From positions 248,001 to 312,000 of the forward strand of contig NW_026089419.1 of assembly GCF_933775445.1 (NCBI RefSeq): a stretch of DNA of 64,000 nucleotides. Direction: 5' to 3'. Position 1 is the stretch's first letter. Every line of letters begins with the position of its first letter. Origin of the DNA: Argentina anserina. Taxonomy: Eukaryota > Streptophyta > Magnoliopsida > Rosales > Rosaceae. The notes beneath the pieces are model-generated. The model saw only the letters and a list, made by a program, of their open reading frames with translations. It did no database searches and was not told the DNA's origin. The translations under genes were made by a program, and so were the position numbers. Of the stretch, positions 1-12,589 are shown piece by piece.

Positions 1-1
1 A

Positions 2-191
2 AGATACTCAAACGAGAAATGAAAAGATACACAATTGGAATAGTAAAGATACGCAAACGATGTAAAGATACACAATTGGAATAGTAAAGATACGCAAACG
101 ATGTAAAGATACTCAGTTTGAAAGAAACACACTCCCACACTTGCAAAACTCTCAAATTCAATAGAAACTCGCATCTAAAAGCCTTACAGAA
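2..191 (+). repeat. First complete monomer, 190-bp tail variant
   Basis: A two-cassette monomer with the longer tail: ctcaaattcaatag followed by catctaaaagcc, one base more than the usual catcagaagcc. The same tail haplotype recurs about every 1-2 kb throughout the window and marks higher-order units. The base at position 1 belongs to the previous monomer. Confidence 0.9.
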
Positions 192-946
192 AGATACTCA
201 AACGAGAAATGAAAAGATACACAATTGGAATAGTAAAGATACGCAAACGATGTAAAGATACACAATTGGAATAGTAAAGATACGCAAACGATGTAAAGAT
301 ACTCAGTTTGAAAGAAACACACTCCCACACTTGCAAAACTCTCAAATACAATAGAAACTCGCATCAGAAGCATTACAGAAAGATACTCAAACGAGAAATG
401 AAAAGATACACAATTGGAATAGTAAAGATACGCAAACGATGTAAAGATACACAATTGGAATAGTAAAGATACGCAAACGATGTAAAGATACTCAGTTTGA
501 AAGAAACACACTCCCACACTTGCAAAACTCTCAAATTCAATAGAAACTCGCATCTAAAAGCCTTACAGAAAGATACTCAAACGAGAAATGAAAAGATACA
601 CAATTGGAATAGTAAAGATACGCAAACGATGTAAAGATACACAATTGGAATAGTAAAGATACGCAAACGATGTAAAGATACTCAGTTTTAAAGAAACACA
701 CTCCCACACTTGCAAAACTCTCAAATACAATAGAAACTCGCATCAGAAGCCTTACAGAAAGATACTCAAACGAGAAATGAAAAGATACACAATTGGAATA
801 GTAAAGATACGCAAACGATGTAAAGATACACAATTGGAATAGTAAAGATACGCAAACGATGTAAAGATACTCAGTTTGAAAGAAACACACTCCCACACTT
901 GCAAAACTCTCAAATACAATAGAAACTCGCATCAGAAGCCTTACAG

Positions 947-1071
947 AAAGATACTCAAACGAGAAATGAAAAGATACACAATTGGAATAGTAAAGATACG
1001 CAAACGATGTAAAGATACACAATTGGAATAGTAAAGATACGCAAACGATGTAAAGATACTCAGTTTGAAAG
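947..1071 (+). repeat. Ancestral ~20-bp subrepeats headed by aaagatac
   Basis: Two thirds of the monomer can be cut into units that all begin aaagatac, with lengths 23, 22, 19, 22, 19 and 20 bp. Three of the four types keep a following caaa or caat core (tcaaacga, acaattgg, gcaaacga). The remaining 64 bp (aaacacactccc to ttacag) do not obviously follow this pattern. Inference: the monomer grew from a ~20-bp tandem repeat, of which a 22+19 pair later became the duplicating 41-bp cassette. Confidence 0.8.
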
Positions 1072-1137
1072 AAACACACTCCCACACTTGCAAAACTCTC
1101 AAATACAATAGAAACTCGCATCAGAAGCCTTACAGAA
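949..1137 (+). repeat. Reference L monomer, 189 bp, two cassettes
   Basis: This copy matches the consensus and serves as the reference. The head is 949-971. The two identical 41-bp cassettes are 972-1012 and 1013-1053. The 84-bp tail is 1054-1137, running from agatactcagtttg to ccttacagaa. The tail holds the least internally repetitive part, including cactcccacacttgc. The monomer has six CpG dinucleotides, four of them in the cassettes, and one CTCAG at the start of the tail. This class makes up about 245 of 355 monomers. Confidence 0.97.
972..1012 (+). repeat. 41-bp cassette (variable-copy subrepeat)
   Basis: The cassette is two sub-units, a 22-base one (aaagatacacaattgg then aatagt) and a 19-base one (aaagatacgcaaacgatgt). 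It holds the palindrome caattg and two CpGs. It occurs once, twice or three times per monomer, and neighbouring copies in a monomer are usually identical. This is the only part of the monomer that changes in whole-unit steps, so it explains the 148/189/230 bp classes. About 41 bp is close to four helical turns, so adding or losing one keeps the flanks in nearly the same rotational phase. Confidence 0.96.
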
Positions 1138-2527
1138 AGATACACAAACGAGAAATGAAAAGATACACAATTGGAATAGTAAAGATACGCAAACGATGTA
1201 AAGATACTCAGTTTGAAAGAAACACACTCCCACACTTGCAAAACTCTCAAATACAATAGAAACTCGCATCAGAAGCCTTACAGAAAGATACTCAAACGAG
1301 AAATGAAAAGATACACAGTTGGAATAGTAAAGATACGCAAACGATGTAAAGATACACAATTGGAATAGTAAAGATACGCAAACGATGTAAAGATACTCAG
1401 TTTGAAAGAAACACACTCCCACACTTGCAAAACTCTCAAATTCAATAGAAACTCGCATCTGAAAGCCTTACAGAAAGATACTCAAACGAGAAATGAAAAG
1501 ATACACAATTGGAATAGTAAAGATATGCAAACGATGTAAAGATACTCAGTTTGAAAGAAACACACTCCCACACTTGCAAAACTCTCAAATACAATAGAAA
1601 CTCGCATCAGAAGCCTTACAGAAAGATACTCAAACGAGAAATGAAAAGATACACAATTGGAATAGTAAAGATACGCAAACGATGTAAAGATACTCAGTTT
1701 GAAAGAAACACACTCCCACACTTGCAAAACTCTCAAATACAATAGAAACTCGCATCAGAAGCCTTACAGAAAGATACTCAAACCAGAAATGAAAAGATAC
1801 ACAATTGGAATAGTAAAGATACGCAAACGATGTAAAGATACACAATTGGAATAGTAAAGATACGCAAACGATGTAAAGATACTCAGTTTGAAAGAAACAC
1901 ACTCCCACACTTGCAAAACTTTCAAATACAATAGAAACTCGCATCAGAAGCCTTACAGAAAGATACTCAAACGAGAAATGAAAAGATACACAATTGGAAT
2001 AGTAAAGATACGCAAACGATGTAAAGATACACAATTGGAATAGTAAAGATACGCAAACGATGTAAAGATACTCAGTTTGAAAGAAACACACTCCCACACT
2101 TGCAAAACTCTCAAATACAATAGAAACTCGCATCAGAAGCCTTACAGAAAGATACTCAAACGAGAAATGAAAAGATACACAATTGGAATAGTAAAGATAC
2201 GCAAACGATGTAAAGATACACAATTGGAATAGTAAAGATACGCAAACGATGTAAAGATACTCAGTTTGAAAGAAACACACTCCCACACTTGCAAAACTCT
2301 CAAATACAATAGAAACTCGCATCAGAAGCCTTACAGAAAGATACTCAAACGAGAAATGAAAAGATACACAATTGGAATAGTAAAGATACGCAAACGATGT
2401 AAAGATACACAATTGGAATAGTAAAGATACGCAAACGATGTAAAGATACTCAGTTTGAAAGAAACACACTCCCACACTTGCAAAACTCTCAAATACAATA
2501 GAAACTCGCATCAGAAGCCTTACAGAA

Positions 2528-4445
2528 AGATACTCAAACGAGAAATGAAAAGATACACAATTGGAATAGTAAAGATACGCAAACGATGTAAAGATACTCA
2601 GTTTGAAAGAAACACACTCCCACGCTTGCAAAACTCTCAAATACAATAGAAACTCGCATCAGAAGCCTTACAGAAAGATACTCAAACGAGAAATGAAAAG
2701 ATACACAATTGGAATAGTAAAGATACGCAAACGATGTAAAGATACACAATTGGAATAGTAAAGATACGCAAACGATGTAAAGATACTCAGTTTGAAAGAA
2801 ACACACTCCCACACTTGCAAAACTCTCAAATTCAATAGAAACTCGCATCTAAAAGCCTTACAGAAAGATACTCAAACGAGAAATGAAAAGATACACAATT
2901 GGAATAGTAAAGATACGCAAACGATGTAAAGATACACAATTGGAATAGTAAAGATACGCAAACGATGTAAAGATACTCAGTTTGAAAGAAACACACTCCC
3001 ACACTTGCAAAACTCTCAAATACAATAGAAACTCGCATCAGAAGCCTTACAGAAAGATACTCAAACGAGAAATGAAAAGATACACAATTGGAATAGTAAA
3101 GATACGCAAACGATGTAAAGATACACAATTGGAATAGTAAAGATACGCAAACGATGTAAAGATACTCAGTTTGAAAGAAACACACTCCCACACTTGCAAA
3201 ACTCTCAAATTCAATAGAAACTCGCATCTGAAAGCCTTACAGAAAGATACTCAAACGAGAAATGAAAAGATACACAATTGGAATAGTAAAGATATGCAAA
3301 CGATGTAAAGATACTCAGTTTGAAAGAAACACACTCCCACACTTGCAAAACTCTCAAATACAATAGAAACTCGCATCAGAAGCCTTACAGAAAGATACTC
3401 AAACGAGAAATGAAAAGATACACAATTGGAATAGTAAAGATACGCAAACGATGTAAAGATACTCAGTTTGAAAGAAACACACTCCCACACTTGCAAAACT
3501 CTCAAATTCAATAGAAACTCGCATCTGAAAGCCTTACAGAAAGATACTCAAACGAGAAATGAAAAGATACACAATTGGAATAGTAAAGATACGCAAACGA
3601 TGTAAAGATACACAATTGGAATAGTAAAGATACGCAAACGATGTAAAGATACTCAGTTTGAAAGAAACACACTCCCACACTTGCAAAACTCTCAAATACA
3701 ATAGAAACTCGCATCAGAAGCCTTACAGAAAGATACTCAAACGAGAAATGAAAAGATACACAATTGGAATAGTAAAGATACGCAAACGATGTAAAGATAC
3801 TCAGTTTGAAAGAAACACACTCCCACGCTTGCAAAACTCTCAAATACAATAAAAACTCGCATCAGAAGCCTTACAGAAAGATACTCAAACGAGAAATGAA
3901 AAGATACACAATTGGAATAGTAAAGATACGCAAACGATGTAAAGATACACAATTGGAATAGTAAAGATACGCAAACGATGTAAAGATACTCAGTTTGAAA
4001 GAAACACACTCCCACACTTGCAAAACTCTCAAATTCAATAGAAACTCGCATCAGAAGCGTTACAGAAAGATACTCAAACGAGAAATGAAAAGATACACAA
4101 TTGGAATAGTAAAGATACGCAAACGATGTAAAGATACACAATTGGAATAGTAAAGATACGCAAACGATGTAAAGATACTCAGTTTGAAAGAAACACACTC
4201 CCACACTTGCAAAACTCTCAAATACAATAGAAACTCGCATCAGAAGCCTTACAGAAAGATACTCAAACGAGAAATGAAAAGATACACAATTGGAATAGTA
4301 AAGATACGCAAACGATGTAAAGATACACAATTGGAATAGTAAAGATACGCAAACGATGTAAAGATACTCAGTTTGAAAGAAACACACTCCCACACTTGCA
4401 AAACTCTCAAATACAATAGAAACTCGCATCAGAAGCCTTACAGAA
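2528..4445 (+). repeat. Higher-order unit, 1,918 bp, copy 1
   Basis: Order S L3 S2 L S L3. The shared markers are cacgcttgc at 2622 and 3824, a ctaaaagcc tail near 2847, agatatgc near 3290, two ctgaaagcc tails, and aataaaaactc at 3849. The same order and markers start again at 4446. Confidence 0.88.
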
Positions 4446-6175
4446 AGATACTCAAACGAGAAATGAAAAGATACACAATTGGAATAGTAAAGATACGCAA
4501 ACGATGTAAAGATACTCAGTTTGAAAGAAACACACTCCCACGCTTGCAAAACTCTCAAATACAATAGAAACTCGCATCAGAAGCCTTACAGAAAGATACT
4601 CAAACGAGAAATGAAAAGATACACAATTGGAATAGTAAAGATACGCAAACGATGTAAAGATACACAATTGGAATAGTAAAGATACGCAAACGATGTAAAG
4701 ATACTCAGTTTGAAAGAAACACACTCCCACACTTGCAAAACTCTCAAATTCAATAGAAACTCGCATCTAAAAGCCTTACAGAAAGATACTCAAACGAGAA
4801 ATGAAAAGATACACAATTGGAATAGTAAAGATACGCAAACGATGTAAAGATACACAATTGGAATAGTAAAGATACGCAAACGATGTAAAGATACTCAGTT
4901 TGAAAGAAACACACTCCCACACTTGCAAAACTCTCAAATACAATAGAAACTCGCATCAGAAGCCTTACAGAAAGATACTCAAACGAGAAATGAAAAGATA
5001 CACAATTGGAATAGTAAAGATACGCAAACGATGTAAAGATACACAATTGGAATAGTAAAGATACGCAAACGATGTAAAGATACTCAGTTTGAAAGAAACA
5101 CACTCCCACACTTGCAAAACTCTCAAATTCAATAGAAACTCGCATCTGAAAGCCTTACAGAAAGATACTCAAACGAGAAATGAAAAGATACACAATTGGA
5201 ATAGTAAAGATATGCAAACGATGTAAAGATACTCAGTTTGAAAGAAACACACTCCCACACTTGCAAAACTCTCAAATACAATAGAAACTCGCATCAGAAG
5301 CCTTACAGAAAGATACTCAAACGAGAAATGAAAAGATACACAATTGGAATAGTAAAGATACGCAAACGATGTAAAGATACTCAGTTTGAAAGAAACACAC
5401 TCCCACACTTGCAAAACTCTCAAATTCAATAGAAACTCGCATCTGAAAGCCTTACAGAAAGATACTCAAACGAGAAATGAAAAGATACACAATTGGAATA
5501 GTAAAGATACGCAAACGATGTAAAGATACACAATTGGAATAGTAAAGATACGCAAACGATGTAAAGATACTCAGTTTGAAAGAAACACACTCCCACACTT
5601 GCAAAACTCTCAAATACAATAGAAACTCGCATCAGAAGCCTTACAGAAAGATACTCAAACGAGAAATGAAAAGATACACAATTGGAATAGTAAAGATACG
5701 CAAACGATGTAAAGATACTCAGTTTGAAAGAAACACACTCCCACGCTTGCAAAACTCTCAAATACAATAAAAACTCGCATCAGAAGCCTTACAGAAAGAT
5801 ACTCAAACGAGAAATGAAAAGATACACAATTGGAATAGTAAAGATACGCAAACGATGTAAAGATACACAATTGGAATAGTAAAGATACGCAAACGATGTA
5901 AAGATACTCAGTTTGAAAGAAACACACTCCCACGCTTGCAAAACTCTCAAATACAATAAAAACTCGCATCAGAAGCCTTACAGAAAGATACTCAAACGAG
6001 AAATGAAAAGATACACAATTGGAATAGTAAAGATACGCAAACGATGTAAAGATACACAATTGGAATAGTAAAGATACGCAAACGATGTAAAGATACTCAG
6101 TTTGAAAGAAACACACTCCCACACTTGCAAAACTCTCAAATTCAATAGAAACTCGCATCTGAAAGCCTTACAGAA
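4446..6175 (+). repeat. Higher-order unit, copy 2, one L shorter (1,730 bp)
   Basis: Order S L3 S2 L S L2. It matches copy 1 at an offset of 1,918 through about 5,818, including aataaaaactc at 5767. It then has the cacgcttgc and aataaaaactc monomer a second time (near 5933-5960). That looks like a local one-monomer duplication followed by loss of two others. Confidence 0.85.
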
Positions 6176-6650
6176 AGATACTCAAACGAGAAATGAAAAG
6201 ATACACAATTGGAATAGTAAAGATATGCAAACGATGTAAAGATACTCAGTTTGAAAGAAACACACTCCCACACTTGCAAAACTCTCAAATACAATAGAAA
6301 CTCGCATCAGAAGCCTTACAGAAAGATACTCAAACGAGAAATGAAAAGATACACAATTGGAATAGTAAAGATACGCAAACGATGTAAAGATACTCAGTTT
6401 GAAAGAAACACACTCCCACACTTGCAAAACTCTCAAATTCAATAGAAACTCGCATCTGAAAGCCTTACAGAAAGATACTCAAACGAGAAATGAAAAGATA
6501 CACAATTGGAATAGTAAAGATACGCAAACGATGTAAAGATACACAATTGGAATAGTAAAGATACGCAAACGATGTAAAGATACTCAGTTTGAAAGAAACA
6601 CACTCCCACACTTGCAAAACTCTCAAATACAATAGAAACTCGCATCAGAA
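6176..6650 (+). repeat. Partial copy of the 5,163-5,640 block
   Basis: The S2 pair with agatatgc in the first S and the ctgaaagcc tail in the second repeats at an offset of 1,013 bp. It then runs into ten consecutive L monomers (6,473-8,362), one of which has a 1-bp deletion at about 7,116. Confidence 0.8.
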
Positions 6651-7039
6651 GCCTTACAGAAAGATACTCAAACGAGAAATGAAAAGATACACAATTGGAA
6701 TAGTAAAGATACGCAAACGATGTAAAGATACACAATTGGAATAGTAAAGATACGCAAACGATGTAAAGATACTCAGTTTGAAAGAAACACACTCCCACAC
6801 TTGCAAAACTTTCAAATACAATAGAAACTCGCATCAGAAGCCTTACAGAAAGATACTCAAACGAGAAATGAAAAGATACACAATTGCAATAGTAAAGATA
6901 CGCAAACGATGTAAAGATACACAATTGGAATAGTAAAGATACGCAAACGATGTAAAGATACTCAGTTTGAAAGAAACACACTCCCACACTTGCAAAACTC
7001 TCAAATACAATAGAAACTCGCATCAGAAGCCTTACAGAA

Positions 7040-7227
7040 AGATACTCAAACGAGAAATGAAAAGATACACAATTGGAATAGTAAAGATACGCAAACGATG
7101 TAAAGATACACAATTGAATAGTAAAGATACGCAAACGATGTAAAGATACTCAGTTTGAAAGAAACACACTCCCACACTTGCAAAACTCTCAAATACAATA
7201 GAAACTCGCATCAGAAGCCTTACAGAA
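7040..7227 (+). repeat. L monomer with 1-bp deletion (188 bp)
   Basis: The second cassette reads caattgaatag at 7,111 instead of caattggaatag. The neighbouring related block at +2,944 lacks the deletion, so it is private. It shifts the otherwise open minus-strand frame. Confidence 0.93.
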
Positions 7228-8362
7228 AGATACTCAAACGAGAAATGAAAAGATACACAATTGGAATAGTAAAGATACGCAAACGATGTAAAGATACACA
7301 ATTGGAATAGTAAAGATACGCAAACGATGTAAAGATACTCAGTTTGAAAGAAACACACTCCCACACTTGCAAAACTCTCAAATACAATAGAAACTCGCAT
7401 CAGAAGCCTTACAGAAAGATACTCAAACGAGAAATGAAAAGATACACAATTGGAATAGTAAAGATACGCAAACGATGTAAAGATACACAATTGGAATAGT
7501 AAAGATACGCAAACGATGTAAAGATACTCAGTTTGAAAGAAACACACTCCCACACTTGCAAAACTCTCAAATACAATAGAAACTCGCATCAGAAGCATTA
7601 CAGAAAGATACTCAAACGAGAAATGAAAAGATACACAATTGGAATAGTAAAGATACGCAAACGATGTAAAGATACACAATTGGAATAGTAAAGATACGCA
7701 AACGATGTAAAGATACTCAGTTTGAAAGAAACACACTCCCACACTTGCAAAACTCTCAAATTCAATAGAAACTCGCATCTAAAAGCCTTACAGAAAGATA
7801 CTCAAACGAGAAATGAAAAGATACACAATTGGAATAGTAAAGATACGCAAACGATGTAAAGATACACAATTGGAATAGTAAAGATACGCAAACGATGTAA
7901 AGATACTCAGTTTGAAAGAAACACACTCCCACACTTGCAAAACTCTCAAATACAATAGAAACTCGCATCAGAAGCCTTACAGAAAGATACTCAAACGAGA
8001 AATGAAAAGATACACAAGTGGAATAGTAAAGATACGCAAACGATGTAAAGATACACAATTGGAATAGTAAAGATACGCAAACGATGTAAAGATACTCAGT
8101 TTGAAAGAAACACACTCCCACACTTGCAAAACTCTCAAATACAATAGAAACTCGCATCAGAAGCCTTACAGAAAGATACTCAAACGAGAAATGAAAAGAT
8201 ACACAATTGGAATAGTAAAGATACGCAAACGATGTAAAGATACACAATTGGAATAGGAAAGATACGCAAACGATGTAAAGATACTCAGTTTGAAAGAAAC
8301 ACACTCCCACACTTGCAAAACTCTCAAATACAATAGAAACTCGCATCAGAAGCCTTACAGAA

Positions 8363-11306
8363 AGATACACAAACGAGAAATGAAAAGATACACAATTGGA
8401 ATAGTAAAGATACGCAAACGATGTAAAGATACTCAGTTTGAAAGAAACACACTCCCACACTTGCAAAACTCTCAAATACAATAGAAACTCGCATCAGAAG
8501 CCTTACAGAAAGATACTCAAACGAGAAATGAAAAGATACACAGTTGGAATAGTAAAGATACGCAAACGATGTAAAGATACACAATTGGAATAGTAAAGAT
8601 ACGCAAACGATGTAAAGATACACAATTGGAATAGTAAAGATACGCAAACGATGTAAAGATACTCAGTTTGAATGAAACACACTCCCACACTTGCAAAACT
8701 CTCAAATACAATAGAAACTCGCATCAGAAGCATTACAGAAAGATACTCAAACGAGAAATGAAAAGATACACAATTGGAATAGTAAAGATACGCAAACGAT
8801 GTAAAGATACACAATTGGAATAGTAAAGATACGCAAACGATGTAAAGATACTCAGTTTGAAAGAAACACACTCCCACACTTGCAAAACTCTCAAATACAA
8901 TAGAAACTCGCATCAGAAGCCTTACAGAAAGATACTCAAACGAGAAATGAAAAGATACACAATTGGAATAGTAAAGATACGCAAACGATGTAAAGATACA
9001 CAATTGGAATAGTAAAGATACGCAAACGATGTAAAGATACTCAGTTTGAAAGAAACACACTCCCACACTTGCAAAACTCTCAAATACAATAGAAACTCGC
9101 ATCAGAAGCCTTACAGAAAGATACTCAAACGAGAAATGAAAAGATACACAATTGGAATAGTAAAGATACGCAAACGATGTAAAGATACACAATTGGAATA
9201 GTAAAGATACGCAAACGATGTAAAGATACTCAGTTTGAAAGAAACACACTCCCACACTTGCAAAACTCTCAAATACAATAGAAACTCGCATCAGAAGCCT
9301 TACAGAAAGATACACAAACGAGAAATGAAAAGATACACAATTGGAATAGTAAAGATACGCAAACGATGTAAAGATACTCAGTTTGAAAGAAACACACTCC
9401 CACACTTGCAAAACTCTCAAATACAATAGAAACTCGCATCAGAAGCCTTACAGAAAGATACTCAAACGAGAAATGAAAAGATACACAGTTGGAATAGTAA
9501 AGATACGCAAACGATGTAAAGATACACAATTGGAATAGTAAAGATACGCAAACGATGTAAAGATACTCAGTTTGAAAGAAACACACTCCCACACTTGCAA
9601 AACTCTCAAATTCAATAGAAACTCGCATCAGAAAGCCTTACAGAAAGATACTCAAACGAGAAATGAAAAGATACACAATTGGAATAGTAAAGATATGCAA
9701 ACGATGTAAAGATACTCAGTTTGAAAGAAACACACTCCCACACTTGCAAAACTCTCAAATACAATAGAAACTCGCATCAGAAGCCTTACAGAAAGATACT
9801 CAAACGAGAAATGAAAAGATACACAGTTGGAATAGTAAAGATACGCAAACGATGTAAAGATACACAATTGGAATAGTAAAGATACGCAAACGATGTATAG
9901 ATACTCAGTTTGAAAGAAACACACTCCCACACTTGCAAAACTCTCAAATACAATAGAAACTCGCATCAGAAGCCTTACAGAAAGATACTCAAACGAGAAA
10001 TGAAAAGATACACAATTGGAATAGTAAAGATACGCAAACGATGTAAAGATACACAATTGGAATAGTAAAGATACGCAAACGATGTAAAGATACTCAGTTT
10101 GAAAGAAACACACTCCCACACTTGCAAAACTTTCAAATACAATAGAAACTCGCATCAGAAGCCTTACAGAAAGATACTCAAACGAGAAATGAAAAGATAC
10201 ACAATTGGAATAGTAAAGATACGCAAACGATGTAAAGATACACAATTGGAATAGTAAAGATACGCAAACGATGTAAAGATACTCAGTTTGAAAGAAACAC
10301 ACTCCCACACTTGCAAAACTCTCAAATACAATAGAAACTCGCATCAGAAGCCTTACAGAAAGATACTCAAACGAGAAATGAAAAGATACACAATTGGAAT
10401 AGTAAAGATACGCAAACGATGTAAAGATACACAATTGGAATAGTAAAGATACACAAACGATGTAAAGATACTCAGTTTGAAAGAAACACACTCCCACACT
10501 TGCAAAACTCTCAAATACAATAGAAACTCGCATCAGAAGCATTACAGAAAGATACTCAAACGAGAAATGAAAAGATACACAATTGGAATAGTAAAGATAC
10601 GCAAACGATGTAAAGATACACAATTGGAATAGTAAAGATACGCAAACGATGTAAAGATACTCAGTTTGAAAGAAACACACTCCCACACTTGCAAAACTCT
10701 CAAATTCAATAGAAACTCGCATCTAAAAGCCTTACAGAAAGATACTCAAACGAGAAATGAAAAGATACACAATTGGAATAGTAAAGATACGCAAACGATG
10801 TAAAGATACACAATTGGAATAGTAAAGATACGCAAACGATGTAAAGATACTCAGTTTGAAAGAAACACACTCCCACACTTGCAAAACTCTCAAATACAAT
10901 AGAAACTCGCATCAGAAGCCTTACAGAAAGATACTCAAACGAGAAATGAAAAGATACACAATTGGAATAGTAAAGATACGCAAACGATGTAAAGATACAC
11001 AATTGGAATAGTAAAGATACGCAAACGATGTAAAGATACTCAGTTTGAAAGAAACACACTCCCACACTTGCAAAACTCTCAAATACAATAGAAACTCGCA
11101 TCAGAAGCCTTACAGAAAGATACTCAAACGAGAAATGAAAAGATACACAATTGGAATAGTAAAGATACGCAAACGATGTAAAGATACACAATTGGAATAG
11201 TAAAGATACGCAAACGATGTAAAGATACTCAGTTTGAAAGAAACACACTCCCACACTTGCAAAACTCTCAAATACAATAGAAACTCGCATCAGAAGCCTT
11301 ACAGAA
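8363..11306 (+). repeat. Higher-order unit, 2,944 bp, copy 1
   Basis: Order S T L3 S L S L8. It begins with a reciprocal S-T pair. Homology to the next copy also extends upstream to about 7,390. Private changes here include aagtgg near 8017, gaataggaaag near 8256 and gaatgaaac near 8671, none of which is in copy 2. Confidence 0.87.
8511..8740 (+). repeat. T monomer directly after an S monomer
   Basis: Three cassettes, the first with cacagttgg. The preceding S (8,363-8,510) and this T together span 378 bp, exactly two L monomers. Confidence 0.95.
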
Positions 11307-12589
11307 AGATACACAAACGAGAAATGAAAAGATACACAATTGGAATAGTAAAGATACGCAAACGATGTAAAGATACTCAGTTTGAAAGAAACACACTCCC
11401 ACACTTGCAAAACTCTCAAATACAATAGAAACTCGCATCAGAAGCCTTACAGAAAGATACTCAAACGAGAAATGAAAAGATACACAGTTGGAATAGTAAA
11501 GATACGCAAACGATGTAAAGATACACAATTGGAATAGTAAAGATACGCAAACGATGTAAAGATACACAATTGGAATAGTAAAGATACGCAAACGATGTAA
11601 AGATACTCAGTTTGAAAGAAACACACTCCCACACTTGCAAAACTCTCAAATACAATAGAAACTCGCATCAGAAGCATTACAGAAAGATACTCAAACGAGA
11701 AATGAAAAGATACACAATTGGAATAGTAAAGATACGCAAACGATGTAAAGATACACAATTGGAATAGTAAAGATACGCAAACGATGTAAAGATACTCAGT
11801 TTGAAAGAAACACACTCCCACACTTGCAAAACTCTCAAATACAATAGAAACTCGCATCAGAAGCCTTACAGAAAGATACTCAAACGAGAAATGAAAAGAT
11901 ACACAATTGGAATAGTAAAGATACGCAAACGATGTAAAGATACACAATTGGAATTGTAAAGATACGCAAACGATGTAAAGATACTCAGTTTGAAAGAAAC
12001 ACACTCCCACACTTGCAAAACTCTCAAATACAATAGAAACTCGCATCAGAAGCCTTACAGAAAGATACTCAAACGAGAAATGAAAAGATACACAATTGGA
12101 ATAGTAAAGATACGCAAACGATGTAAAGATACACAATTGGAATAGTAAAGATACGCAAACGATGTAAAGATACTCAGTTTGAAAGAAACACACTCCCACA
12201 CTTGCAAAACTCTCAAATACAATAGAAACTCGCATCAGAAGCCTTACAGAAAGATACACAAACGAGAAATGAAAAGATACACAATTGGAATAGTAAAGAT
12301 ACGCAAACGATGTAAAGATACTCAGTTTGAAAGAAACACACTCCCACACTTGCAAAACTCTCAAATACAATAGAAACTCGCATCAGAAGCCTTACAGAAA
12401 GATACTCAAACGAGAAATGAAAAGATACACAGTTGGAATAGTAAAGATACGCAAACGATGTAAAGATACACAATTGGAATAGTAAAGATACGCAAACGAT
12501 GTAAAGATACTCAGTTTGAAAGAAACACACTCCCACACTTGCAAAACTCTCAAATTCAATAGAAACTCGCATCAGAAAGCCTTACAGAA
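11307..12589 (+). repeat. Higher-order unit, 2,944-bp family, copy 2 (truncated)
   Basis: The order S T L3 S L repeats copy 1 at an offset of 2,944, including the cacaaacgag head, cacagttgg in the T, gcattacag in the T tail and the cagaaagcc tail near 12,570. It diverges after the following S, where a second S replaces the eight L monomers. A private gaattgtaaag lies near 11,952. Confidence 0.87.
11455..11684 (+). repeat. T monomer directly after an S monomer (2,944-bp copy)
   Basis: The copy of 8,511-8,740 at +2,944, again after an S (11,307-11,454). It lacks the private gaatgaaac of the first. Confidence 0.95.

Noticed and set aside
972..1053. Hairpin or inverted-repeat transposon ends
   Set aside because: The only clear palindrome is the six-base caattg in each cassette; no long inverted repeats or target-site duplications flank any monomer or unit.
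949..1137. CENP-B box
   Set aside because: I looked for the TTCG....A..CGGG core on both strands of the consensus and did not find it. The monomer contains no CGGG or CCCG; the single aaacccgca at 39,122 is a private variant without the rest of the motif.
949..1137. Promoter, RNA polymerase III boxes or tRNA-like sequence in the monomer
   Set aside because: No convincing A/B box pair or tRNA fold; A-rich words such as aatagtaaag are too common in this composition to call.
1065..1259. Recurring 64-codon plus-strand frames around each S monomer
   Set aside because: They need a TTG start and exist only because a 148-bp monomer shifts register between two tails. The same peptide appears dozens of times; there is no gene context.
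7111..7120. 1-bp deletion as a higher-order marker
   Set aside because: The related copy at +2,944 lacks it and I see it nowhere else, so it is a private change or a sequencing error.
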